Shown here: piece by piece, positions 52,680 through 63,825 of the stretch
How the letters are laid out: every line of letters starts with the position of its first letter
Numbering within the stretch: the stretch's first letter is position 1
From: Lithodes maja
Taxonomy: Eukaryota > Arthropoda > Malacostraca > Decapoda > Lithodidae
Length of the DNA stretch: 64,000 bases
Direction of reading: 5' to 3'
Assembly (NCBI GenBank): GCA_037953745.1
Contig: JBAKBP010004430.1
Coordinates: forward strand, 62,001-126,000
Program-made: the position numbers and the translations under genes
The notes under the pieces: generated by a model
Seen by the model: the letters and a program-made list of their open reading frames with translations, nothing else
The model's database searches: none
What the model was told of the DNA's origin: nothing

Positions 52680-53765
52680 CCTAGCTGCTAATCGGTTCCG
52701 CAGAAATAGAGCTAGGATTGAAACATCCAAGATCAGGGCACTGTTCTTATGGGGAAAATTCAATCGGTTCCGTGCTCATGCCAAAATTTGCGTCTTTTTC
52801 AATTTTTTGCCTATGAAAACATGTTTTATTGTACACAAATTAAATTTTATGCATTATACTGTATCATATAATACACCATAGAATAAGTTTTTAATAACTA
52901 GAAAAAAAAGGCCCAATATCTAAACAATTACCGCACTTTTTCCCAGTGTTAGGCTATGAAAACATGTTTTTTGTCTAGGCTACATCAAGTAGCCTAGGCC
53001 TAAATCTTATGCATTGTAAATAATAATGTAGACATGGCTAAATGACAGTCCTAACCATAAATACTGTAGATTGGGGCATTGTTTTTATCATGCGAAATAT
53101 TTTAGGCCTAGCCTAGGCCTAGGTTCTAAATTCGTCCAGCCACCCCTCAAGTACCCATTTCGCCCCAAATACATCCAATAAATACATATTATGAGGAAAA
53201 GACGTATAGATAAATCTACAGTTATACTACCCCTATTTTGTCGCTATTCTGTTGGTACTAATGGGTTAATATTATTAGTAGTAGACTTAGTATGGTTTGA
53301 TGATGCGCGGAAATGTATATTTGACTTGAAATAGATACATTGAAGTATTACAAACCTTCGCGAACCCATAAACAGGGAACGTGAGCTGGGTTTAGACCGT
53401 CGCGCACCTATAAACCGGGAACATGAGCTGGGTTTAGACCGGTCTCGAGACAGGTTAGTTTTCGGTTAGGTTAGGTTAAGTTAGGTTAGGTTAGGCTAAT
53501 GTTAAAAATACTAAAATGTGACGGTCCTCGGTATTAAACAACACTGAATATCAAATAAAAAACAACAACAAATTACCTGAAAAACTCGAATCTGGTTGGT
53601 GATAAATTTTTATCAAAATAAGTTTTTGTTTTCCAGTTTCCGCGTCTGCTGAACCATCCAAAAACACGCTAAAAGGCGTGTTTTGAAAGGGGGAGGTGGT
53701 GGGGGGTAGTGGGGGAGGGGTAGTATAACTGTAGATTTACCGCCTAGGCTAACATCGTCTAGGCT
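52680..53765. repeat. Pogo-like interior with several small repeats
   Basis: No gene is visible. A 42-bp unit ending gagctgggtttagaccg occurs twice at 53,356-53,443. Then come ttaggtt repeats (53,463-53,505) and a copy of the first foldback's end (about 53,480-53,592). A perfect 24-bp inverted pair (53,211-53,234 and 53,716-53,739) encloses them, suggesting a small element of its own. Confidence 0.65.
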
Positions 53766-53779
53766 AGGCAATTCAATCG

Positions 53780-54277
53780 CTTTCGTAAAGGATATAATGG
53801 AAGAGGCGAAGGAATGCGGGGAAACAGCTACAGGAAGGAACCCTAATCATCCAGGGTGGTGGAAACGACCTCATACAACAGGGAGCTGAGAACACCGTAA
53901 GAGAAGTGATTGAGGGAATCAGGATAATTAAGACACACAAAAAGAATCTGCGTGTAGGAGTTATGGGTATACTAAGACGACCCAGAGAAAACATGGCCTA
54001 TGAATATACTCGAAGAAGAGTAAATAAGAAAATAGCAGAAGAGGTATACAAGATGAAAATGGAGTACATGAGGAATGAGGATATAGGAGTGAGCTTCCTA
54101 GATCTAGACCAGGAACTCACAGGCAATAGATTCGCAGGAGACCGAGTACATCTAAACAACGAGGGGATAAGACTCCTCGGAAACAGGACCCTGGAATGGT
54201 TCCTGGCTAGCGAAAGGTTACACAAGGGGCGCCTGAAAAAAAAGGGCCCCCAGGGATGGGCAAGACCCGGACCATGA
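53780..54277 (+). pseudogene. LINE ORF1, SGNH/GDSL hydrolase-like
   Basis: From about 53,830 the frame reads IIQGGGNDLIQ, which fits block III (GxND) of SGNH hydrolases. VGVMGILRRP follows, and near the end FAGDRVHLNNEGIRLLGN fits block V (DxxH). Esterase-like ORF1 proteins are known in CR1-type and related LINEs. The N-terminal part with the catalytic Ser (GDSL) is missing or in another frame. No ATG precedes the conserved part in frame. Confidence 0.7.
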
Positions 54278-54600
54278 AGAAACCCGGGAGGGATCAATTA
54301 CAAACGATAACGAGGAAACGGGGAGAGAACCAGGAACAGAGGAGACCGATATACTGGTAGAAGCCGAAGAAGCAGTACCTGGAGAGGGAGGGAGAATGAG
54401 CCGACGCACAGGGACAAAACCAGGGAAGAACCTGCCCCTAGGGAAGGCCAAGAGGAAACGATCCCAACCGAGGCCCCAGTCGTGAGAGAGGACAGAGAGA
54501 CCCCAGCCGAGAGAGAGGACAGGGGGACTCCTGACTCCGGCAATGAGAGTGAGAACCCCCGGGAAATGTGAACCAGGAATCAGCAGTATAGGAACGGCAT
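54278..54600 (+). other. ORF1/ORF2 spacer
   Basis: Purine-rich sequence (gagagagaggacaggggg-like) between the two coding regions. Frames on both strands are low-complexity and carry no domain. Confidence 0.5.
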
Positions 54601-57600
54601 TAGATTAGGGTGCCTAAATGTGAATGGATGGGGAGTGGGAAAAATGGAAGACATGAGTGAAGTACTGTATGAGGGGGGTATAGATGTGCTCGGTATAACA
54701 GAGACAAAGCTACGTGAAAGAGTGGAACTGTACACGGAAAACTACAGAATGACTGGGAAGGGGCGCAGTAAATGGAAGAAAAAGGGTGGAGGTATAGGCC
54801 TAATAGTGAGAAAGAACATGGATATAGAGGTTGAAGAGTTAAAAGTCGGCGAATGCGAGATGAGTGAAGATATGATGGCAGCTTACCTGAACTACAAGGC
54901 AAAAGGAAAGACTGAAAGGATCCTACTGATTATATGCTACATGACGGTACAGGGACCGGATGCCAGACGTGATAATGAAAGGAAATACGACCTAATGAGA
55001 AGACTGGTAAACGAACATAGACGAGAACAGGTGATCGTAATGGGCGATATGAACGGACACATCGGAATCCTGGGTGAGGAAGTGAACACGAATGGACAAC
55101 TGCTAAGGGATTTCACTGAGGAGCATGAACTGGAAATATTAAATGAAACTATCGCAGAGGGACGAATTACATGGGCCGGAAGAGACAATGAATCTGCGAT
55201 TGATTATATCTTGGTGAATGAGAATGCAAGGAAGAACGTGGAATACATGAGGATAGACGAAGAACGAGGAATGGATGTGACAAGTGACCACAATATGTTG
55301 TGGATACAGTATACCTGTGGGAGGGAGAGAAAGGAAGCTAGGAAACCAAAGGATAAGAAATGGAAACTGAAACAAGCAGACTGGGTAAAATTCGGGGAAG
55401 AACTAGAGCGTGTGAACTGGAGGGATGACGGAGGGGTAGACAGAATTAATGAAGAATTCACCAAGACAGTGAAAGAAGTAGCTGAAAGAAGAGTCGGGAG
55501 GAAAAAGAAAGGAAATAATAGGAGACCCCAAAGGAGATGGTGGAACCAAGACATCGAATCTGCCAGGAAAAAAAGAAAAGAGAGCAACCGAAGGTGTAGA
55601 AGACTAAGGAGGTCCAAGGACAACGGTGAGAATGAACGGGTCGGGTCGCATATGAGGAAGCATGGGAGGAATACAGGAAGCACAAAAGTATAACAAACAG
55701 GAGGTTTAATAAGGAAAGCGAGAGTAAAAGCCGATAAGGATGTAGTAGATGAGCTGAAGGCAAGAGGCGGTGAGGTCAGTAGAGAATGGTATGACTTCCT
55801 AAGGGGAGAACAAGAGAGTGAAAGAGTGAATGTGGAAGTGATAATGGTGAACGGAAGAGAGGTGAGAGGGAAACCGGAGAAAGCTAGGGCAGTAAAAGAA
55901 TTCTGGGAAAACATAGGGGGTGCGAATGAGGTGGAGGATAGGGGCGAACCCAACCTGATAATAGGAAGAAAGATACCAGTAGATGAAAATATGGATTATG
56001 AGATCAGTAGAGAAGAGATAATGAAATGTGTCAAGAAACTTAAGAATGGTAAAGCCGCAGGCAACGACGAGATCCCATATGAATTCTACAAAGAGGGTGG
56101 GAATGGAGTAATTGAAGGCATGTATGGACTTTTTAAGAAAGTGTGGTCAGGAGAGAGGGTACCGTATAAATGGAACGAGAGCCGGGTGACCCTCCTGCAC
56201 AAAGGGGGTCACAAGAGTAAGAAAGAGCTGAAAAACTACCGACCAATAACGCTAACGGACACAATTTCCAAGGTGTTCTGTGGGGTGCTGAATGAAAGGC
56301 TGAAAGGGATCTTTGAAAGGAACAGAGTGATGGGAGAAGAACAGAATGGGTTTCGAGTGGACAGAAGAGGGGAAGATAACATGTTCGTAGTGAGAGAAGT
56401 GATAGAGAATACGAAAAAGTCCGGACGGAAGGGATACTTCGCCTTCCTAGACATAGAGAAAGCATATGACAGAGTGAACAGGTACAAGTTGTGTAGGCTG
56501 CTTGAAACAGTAGGTGTGAGTGAAAAGATAATAAATATCATAAGAAGTATGTATGAGAATACCAGGGCTAGATACAGTATGGGGGATATAGAGACAGACT
56601 GGGTCGAAAACAAGCGGGGAGTTAGACAGGGCTGTGGGCTATCCCCCCTCCTGTTTGGGATGTACACAGAGGAACTAGCTGCAAGAATGAAAGAAGCCGG
56701 CAGGGGAACACTAATTGGGAACGAACGTCTGGGTATCTTGCTATATGCAGATGATGTAGTGATCATGAGCGACAACCGAGAGGATCTGCAGAGGATGCTA
56801 GATGTGGTGTCCGAATATGGGAATGATCTGAATGTGAGCTTTAGCAGGGAGAAAAGTAAAGTACTAGTAGTGAATGGAGATGAAACGGATGTGGGTGCGA
56901 CGTGGCTACTTGGGAATAATATTATTACCCAAACAAATGAATAAAAGTACCTGGGAATGACAGTGGATGCAAGAGGATGCGAGAAAACAAAAGATGAGAG
57001 ACTAACAAGAGCGAGCCAGTGGGTGGGAAGACTTGGCAGTGCTGCAAGGTGTAGAGCGAACAAGTATGAAGTAGTGCGAGGAGTATGGAAAGGTATGGCG
57101 GTGCCAGGCCTGATGTATGGTCTGGAAACCATCCCGTGGACAACGAATGACACGGCAAAGCTGGAAGTTGCCCAGAATAGGGTCGGAAGGCTCACACTGG
57201 GAGCGAACAAGTACACTGCAGTAGAAGCCTTGAGAGGTGACGCGGGGTGGAGCTCCTTTGAAGAAAGAATAGACAAGGGAGTCCTACGGTACCGGGTCAG
57301 ACTGGAAAAAATGAATGGTGATAGATGGGCACGAAAGGTGTTTGAATGGGCTAAGGAGAGCAGTAAATGGAACAAGATGTGCGACAGAAAGATAGAGAAG
57401 TACGGAATGCGTGGTATCATGATGGGGGAAAGTATGGAAATGTGGAGCCATGAGAGATGGAAGAAAGAGATCGGCAAACGGGTACAAAGCGTAGCAAGGG
57501 ACGAATGGGCGGGGAATATGAGAAACAAGAGTTCACTAGAATGGTACATGTGTAAGCAACAGCCAAGAAGGGAGCCATTCTACGATGGGAGCATCGGAGG

Positions 57601-57961
57601 TGAACTCCTCTTCAAGGCCCGAACTAAGTCGCTTGAGCTGAACAGCAGAACATATAGATGGTCAAATGAAGGCAACAAGGCATGCAAGATGTGCGAGAGC
57701 GGGGAGGATGAGACTGTGGAGCATATCCTCCTAAAGTGCAGAAAATATGAAGGAGAAAGGCGGGTAATGCTAAGATCCATAGTGCAAGAGATTGGTGTGG
57801 AGGAATGGAATGCAGTGGTAGGAAGGTATGAATGGGGGCTCGACAGAATAGTGATCTACCTGCTTGGCCTGAACGACCTAAACATGTGGAATGAGACCAC
57901 TGCACGGAGTGTTAAGGACTACCTAGAGGGAGTGTGGAGGAAAAGATCAGCCTCACAATAG
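54601..57961 (+). pseudogene. LINE ORF2: endonuclease, RT and Cys/His end
   Basis: The endonuclease starts with LGCLNVNGWG near 54,607 and has ITETKLRE, IVMGDMNGHIG, SAIDYILVN and TSDHNMLWI. The frame shifts near 55,640-55,830. RT shows GKAAGNDEIP, NYRPITLTDTISKVF, FLDIEKAYDRVN, RGVRQGCGLSP and LLYADDVVIMSD near 56,741. A TAA at 56,942 interrupts just before KYLGMTVDARG, and the frame continues to 57,961. Near the C-terminus CKMCESGEDETVEHILLKC is a CCHC-type motif often seen at LINE ORF2 ends. At least one frameshift and one stop make it inactive. Confidence 0.82.
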
Positions 57962-58627
57962 TGAGGCTGGGGTGAGAATGCCCACGGGGGAACAATCTTC
58001 TTTTATTCTCAACCTGTCCTTTTCCATTATAGTTTATAAGTTTATCCTAGGAGAGAGAGCCGATACTAAGGCCACACCTCGACCAGTCGAGCGTGACTCT
58101 CGCACCAAGACCAAGACCTCGTCCGACATGGACTGGTCTTTGCTGTGTTTTGAGCATGAAATTCCTTCATTGCTACCACCAGGCCAACCATCCCTATCAC
58201 TAGATGTACTAGAGGTTATAATAAACGCGAGAGATAAGGGGTTCAGGCACAAAAAGGCTTGCAAACGGTTGTTTTGTCAACACAGATACGAGCTAAACTG
58301 CAAGCGTCTGCTTAGTGATGACGTCATACAAAGATGGCGGCATCTTGCGCATTTGACGGATCCGGATCTCGGATTCACTCGGATTTCGTCTCTAAACGGC
58401 AAGCTACTGGCAGATTCTTTCGTTATGTTAAAACAAAATTAGTTTTTGTTTGTTTTCTAGTTTTATGTCGAGTTTTTCGTTATTTTTGCTATTTTTTCGG
58501 GTTTCGGCTGGGATTTTGATGCGAGGAATGAGGCTTTTGGCGCGAGAATTGAAATGGGGAATATTTGGTGTGTGGTGCGAGAATTGAATCAACGAAGACC
58601 GGTGTAGCGAGGATGGGGGCTCCACTG
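57962..58627. other. Right interior of the pogo-like element
   Basis: An open frame 58,126-58,442 (MDWSLLCFEHEIP...) has no family I recognise and lacks flanking gene signals. I would not call it a gene. The last 20 bases are the pogo-like terminus. Confidence 0.4.
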
Positions 58628-58867
58628 TATACACAAACAAAGTATCGTTCATGAAAGTGATAACACACTAATAATCATCGATGGGGCCCGTCACTGGTTG
58701 GCCAGTAACTCTTACCGCCTACTGTAACCTAGTTTAAATTAGTTTCAATCCCCGGAATTTTTTTTTTTCCCCCATTAGGCTATGCAACGATCTTAAAACA
58801 TCATTTTCAGAGTAAAACTTAATTTAGGCTACAGACTAGGCTAAAAAAAAAAAAAAAAAAAAATTTG

Positions 58868-59513
58868 CCTTGGGATACAGGATGGGATGAAAGGGGTCTT
58901 GCCCACCCCCCTCACTTATTGAAATCAGTATCTAGGCTATTTTGCCGGTAAGGGGCTAAATACGAGTTTTACCACCATCAATAGGGAGAATTAGGCCTAT
59001 AGTTTTTTTGTTACAGTGCTTAAAATAGGGCCTAGGCCTAGTGCTCATAAAATGCATTTCCGGTGGTTGAAACAAATTTTAATCTTTGAAACATCCTTAT
59101 TCTATATTAGCCATCAAATATTGAAAAACAAATGGTACGATTTTAGTTACTGGACACCTATTTGACAGGTACCACCGAGGATTTAATACATATTTGTTTT
59201 CGGTTTCCACGCATCCAACACCAAGCTACACCTTTTTCTGGTCCGGTAATAGGCTAGTATTGAAAACGATATAATAACTTTTTAAATGTGGTTTTCGACG
59301 AGAATAAAATGGCGCGTTTGTGCCGAAAATATCGGCGGCGGGAGTCCGTCGTCGCTTCGGATCGTCGCGGTTTGTTTACCCAGGACGCTCGAGGTGACGG
59401 CCAGCTGTTTTACTTGCCCCCAGCTGGCCACATATATGACTATTATAGCCTAATTCACGGGGGGGGGTGAGGGGGGGCAGAGCCCCTCCTCAACCCTGTC
59501 CTGTATCCCATGG
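58868..59513. repeat. Palindrome-ended MITE-like sequence
   Basis: The ends are imperfect inverted copies of about 45 bp: ttgggatacaggatgggatg at the left and ccctgtcctgtatcccatgg at the right, each with a G- or C-run next to it. The interior is A/T-rich with repeated taggcct. A 60-codon frame at 59,288 starts at an internal codon after aaa and shows no domain. Confidence 0.6.
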
Positions 59514-60360
59514 CCTATAAGGCAAGTCTTTATCAAAAAATGGACCCAACAACTGGTCATAGCCTAGCCTATAGGCCTAAGCTTAGCCATTTGAAGTCGA
59601 CCGCCAAGGCGGGACCGGGAAGTCACTCCGAGCGTAAAGTAAACAAAGCGACGCTAGGCTACTTCCATGAACGCACTATTTCTGCACAGACCTCCCTGCC
59701 TATCAAATTCTCAACTATGCAAAAACGCCAAGGAAATTCATGTGCAAAACATGCTGCCTAACAAAGTTTGACGCAAAGGGTGAGTGGGTGGCCGATGCAG
59801 AAGCAGCCGTTCTCCAACACAAGGAACGACTAACCAATTCTGGAGCGATAAGTAAGGTAAGAAAAATCCCTGTTCAGCTCCAGAGCAACACAGCTGTCAC
59901 CAACACGCCAGCTGACAATACACCAACAATCAAGGAATTAACTGGGGACACTGACCTAGGCCAAGGCCTACCCAAAAGTAGCCGTAGGCAAGAGTGACGG
60001 CGACAACCTCAATACCAGTACCACAACAAACATGGCTATAGATCTAGGTCTGGGGAACACACCAGAAGATATTAGCATCACAATGCTAGATGCCCATAGT
60101 CTCCCCCCCCACAACACTAGCAGACACAGCAGAGCCTCTTCAAAACGCAGCAAGACAAGTGAGGTCGGGGACCCCAACGAGCACACACCCCACATGCAAC
60201 GGATGCAGCCATAATGCTCCTACATACAGAAGAACAGGTGAGGCTAGTGCTGTAAATTCAAATCCATGGAGACCTAGGCCCAGAGCTGAAAACAAGGGCA
60301 CTTATATTAGGAGGAAAAGCATGCAAGTATGCAATTTCTACCTAAGAAATTAAATGCCGA
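59514..60360 (+). other. Probable LINE 5' region, frames broken
   Basis: Several short plus-strand frames overlap here. One holds SCAKHAA and CKTCCLTKFDAKGEW, suggestive of a Cys-containing ORF1 N-terminus. Nothing reads through, so I treat the stretch as decayed ORF1 leader of the LINE that follows. Confidence 0.4.
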
Positions 60361-60882
60361 TATGGAGTAGTTGGCATGGGATGCAAACAAGACCACCCAA
60401 AAATATGTGCAAAATTCATGAAGCACGGGCGGGATGAAAGGATCGGTTGCAAGCGTGGATGGAAGTGCATCGACTACCACCCATATGTATGCAGAATCTC
60501 GCTCAACAAAAGGGCATGTACTATCAGAGACTGCAATCTTCCACACATCAAGGGAACCAAAATAATGACGCCCAGAAACAATGTCAACAAACCAAGGGAA
60601 CACGCTACAGGACACATCCAAAGGGAATTTGCCTACACACCAACACATGAGGAAAAATTAGAAAGCCAACGCAATGCCCTCAGAAGCTGGCCAACCATCC
60701 AGCAAACTCACAAGGTCAGACCAGCAGCGGTACACACGGCTATGCCCGACCAAGGTGCTTTTTTAGAGGTAGTAATGGGACGTCTTCTGGAAGTGGAAAA
60801 ACGGTCTCAAGTGATAATGGAGAGATTCCTAGCCCAAACCGAGAGGAACATGAACCACAGAGGAAGGTGCAACTACCACTAA
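60329..60882 (+). pseudogene. LINE ORF1 with Cys/His (CCCH-like) clusters
   Basis: Starting near 60,329, the frames give CNFYLRN then, after a stop and frame change, MGCKQDHPKICAKFMKHG, IGCKRGWKCIDYHPYVC and CTIRDCNLPHIKG. The three clusters have the spacing of CCCH-type fingers. The last third is helical and charged (VVMGRLLEVEKRSQVIMERF). It ends at 60,882, overlapping the ORF2 frame that begins without an ATG near 60,867. It likely binds the element's RNA. Confidence 0.6.
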
Positions 60883-63810
60883 CTAGTTTTTTTGTGGGCA
60901 ACATCAGAGGACTCTACCCACGAAACAATCAATGTAAAGTCCCCATGTTGGAAGAAATTGCAGAGGAAGATAACTCAATTGTTCTAGCCCTCACAGAAAC
61001 ACACTTGAACGAAAACATTTTGGATGCAGAGATCAATATCCATAATTTCACACTATTCAGAGCCGACAGAGCGGACAGAAGCCACGGAGGAGTAGCACTC
61101 TACCTAAGGGAGGATATGGCTGAAAATACCGAAACTTTAGTTGCATTCTCAAACGGCACAACAGAGCTACTAGCAGTACACATAAGACAAACCGACATGC
61201 TCATCATAATTTTGTACCGACCTCCAAACACCACAGGGGAAATTTTCAAGGAGGTCACAGAGAAGATACAATCACTCCTATAAAATCTGCCAACTACCGC
61301 TACAGATGTCATCATCACAGGAGATTTCAACCTGCCCATCATCAATTGGGCAACCATGAAAATAGACGGAGGATCCAGGGATGAAAAACAGCAAGCCAAG
61401 GAGCTAATGACTATCATGGACACTGCATACATGAAGCAATACATCGAGAAACCTACAAGAGGCAACAACACACTGGACTTACTATTTGGCAACAACTTCG
61501 ACCTGGTACCGGTACACTCGTACGAAACTGTAAAAACTATAATGTCCGACCACAGCCTCATCAAAGTTAGAACCCCCACACCAGCCACACCACCAAGAAG
61601 ATGTCAACAGGAATCAAGCCAAATCCCCTGCACCTCTCTGAAAGATCTCAACTTCTACAGCAAAGATATAGACTGGGACATACTGAGAGCAAAACTGGCA
61701 GCAACTGATTGGAGGGCACTATTCGAAGATAAAAACGTCGACGAAACTCTCAGTATCCTCCAGAAACAATGCCTGGAGACCTGTAAAACATCATACCACC
61801 CAAATCAAGCAGGAAGCAGATTAAACTAATTTCCAGAGATAGAAAAATACTAATGAAGAAAAGGACGTACTGTACTTGAGGGCCAAGCAAAGGAAGACCA
61901 GCCATGCGCATACTATCACCAAACTACAAGAAGAGCTCGATGAAGTTGAACGAAAACTCATCCAGTCACACCAAGAGCAAAGAACACGTGAAGAACTCCA
62001 AGCAGTTGCAAACATACGAGTAAATAGCAAATTCTTCTATGCATACGCAAAAAGGAGACTCAGGAACACCTCAACAATAGGACCACTTGCAAAACCTACG
62101 GGCGAACTTGAGAGTGACCCAACCGAAATGGCCAAGATACTCAAACAGCAGTACGAAAGTGTCTTCAGCCCGCCAAATGAAGACAAGAAAATCGATAATG
62201 CAACGACCTTCTTTGACAACGCTCCTGGGACACCACATCAACTCTCCTCGGTAACAGTATCAACAGAGGACATAATAGCAGCCATCGACAAGATTGGACC
62301 AAACTCTGCGGCAGGACCAGACGGCTTTCATGCCCAACTGCTAAAAAACTGCAAGCATCAGCTAGCCTTGCCTCTAAAACTGCTGTGGAGCAAGTCCCTC
62401 CAAACTGGATATGTACCACAATCCCTAAAAGAAGGTACCGTCACACCAATACATAAAGGGGGTAGTAAAGGCATAGCCAAAAATTACAGACCAGTGGTGC
62501 TGACGTCACATCTTATTAAAATCATAGAAAGAACAATAAGAGCTAAGATGGTCAGCTACCTGGAAGATAACAAGGCATTCAACGAGGGTCAACATGGCTT
62601 TAGACAAGGCCGCTCCTGCCTTTCACAACTACTATCACACTACGACAAAATCCTACAGGATATTCAAGACGGAGAAAATGTAGACGTCATATATCTAGAT
62701 TTCGCCAAAGCTTTTGACAAGGTGGACCATGGGATCCTTCTACATAAACTCAAATCACTGGGAATAGGGGGAGACCTTGGAAGATGGCTCCACAGTTTCA
62801 TCACCAACAGAAAACAAAGAGTCACAGTTCAAGGAAGCCTATCAGAAGCAGGTGGGGTCATCAGCGGAGTACCACAAGGATCAGTACTGGGACCTCTCCT
62901 ATTCCTCATCATGATAGGAGACATCGACAGGGACCTGGAACACTCAACAGCCTAATCGTTTGCTGACGACACCAGACTCATGAAGAAAATCACCTCACAA
63001 CATGATGCACAGCTACCGGTACTACAACAAGACTTGGACAAAATCCTGAAGTGGGCAGAAGAAAACAACATGGCCCTAAACGGAGACAAGTTCGAGCTTC
63101 TAAGGTACGGGAACAAGAGAGCACTACAAAACGACACCAACTACAAAAGTGGACAGCAAGAAATTACCGCCAAGGGCACAGTGAAGGACTTGGGAGTAAA
63201 TATGAGCAGTGACGCCACTTTTTCCCAGCATATTACCAAAGCCACAACAACAGCAAAACAAATAGCAGGCTGGATCCTGAGAACCTTCCACACAAGAAAT
63301 GAGAGGTGTGTGTAACACTGTGGAAGTCACTGGTCCTACCACGACCGTCGACTGGAATACTGCTCTCAGCTCTGGTCTCCCCAAAAAGTAGGAGAAATAA
63401 CAGAAATTGAAGCCACCCAGAGGACATTCACCAGTAAAATCCATGGGTTTCAACACTTTAACTACTGGGAGAGACTCAAGGAGCTGCAGCTGTACTCACT
63501 TCAAAGACGTAGGGAGAGATACATCATCATCTACGTCTGGAAGATTTTGGAAAAAAAGGTACCAAATCCAAACATCCAAGAGACTCAACACCAAAGGCGA
63601 GGGAGGCTGTGCTATGTGAGGACTACGCCGGGATCAACACAACAAATCAAATCCCTGATCCATCACAGCTTTGCATACAATGGAACCAGACTGTTCAACT
63701 GTATACCAGCCCCTCTCAGGAACATGACCGGGGTGTCTCCAGACACCTTCAAGAAACACTTGGACATGTGGCTGGCCAAAATACCGGACCGGCCACCAAC
63801 ACCAGGATAA
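60867..63810 (+). pseudogene. LINE ORF2: endonuclease and RT, decayed
   Basis: The endonuclease is seen as VGNIRGLYP, ALTETHLNE, IITGDFNLPIINW (after a TAA at 61,281) and MSDHSLIKV. After another stop (61,827) and a frame change, RT gives AGPDGFHAQLL, NYRPVVLTSHLIKIIER, GFRQGRSCLSQL, YLDFAKAFDKVDH and SGVPQGSVLGPLLF. A TAA at 62,953 precedes SFADDTRLM, the active-site block. The C-terminal part continues in other frames, ending FNCIPAPLRNMTG near 63,700-63,740. At least three stops and two or more frameshifts. The family is CR1/L2/Jockey-like. Confidence 0.8.
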
Positions 63811-63825
63811 TAATAATAATAATAA
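63806..63825. repeat. ATA/ATT microsatellite shared by two LINE tails
   Basis: The 3' tail of the plus-strand LINE (after accaccaggataa) and the 3' tail of the minus-strand LINE meet in this taataataat run. Confidence 0.8.

Larger units (their letters stand above)
53766..57960 (+). mobile_element. LINE with SGNH-like ORF1 and zinc-finger ORF2 end
   Basis: A 4.2-kb plus-strand LINE, probably 5'-truncated, with ORF1 (to 54,277) and ORF2 (54,601-57,961) both broken. Family traits are an SGNH-hydrolase-like ORF1, APE endonuclease, a YADDVV-type RT and a C-terminal Cys/His motif. I cannot assign the clade safely. The 3' end and target duplication are not visible. Confidence 0.75.
52665..58627. 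mobile_element. Pogo/Tigger-like DNA transposon, interrupted
   Basis: The left end cagtggagcccccaacct and the right end gatgggggctccactg are inverted copies over about 22 bp, with TA on both sides (52,663-52,664 and 58,628-58,629). CAGTGG-type termini and TA duplication are typical of Tc1/mariner-pogo elements. No transposase is left, and a LINE (53,766-57,960) occupies most of the interior. Confidence 0.75.

Noticed and set aside
58126..58442. Open frame MDWSLLCFEHEIP as a host gene
   Set aside because: No family recognised, no flanking gene signals, and it lies inside the pogo-like element.
59288..59470. 60-codon frame with a good initiation context as a host exon
   Set aside because: Inside a palindrome-ended repeat; no splice or domain evidence.
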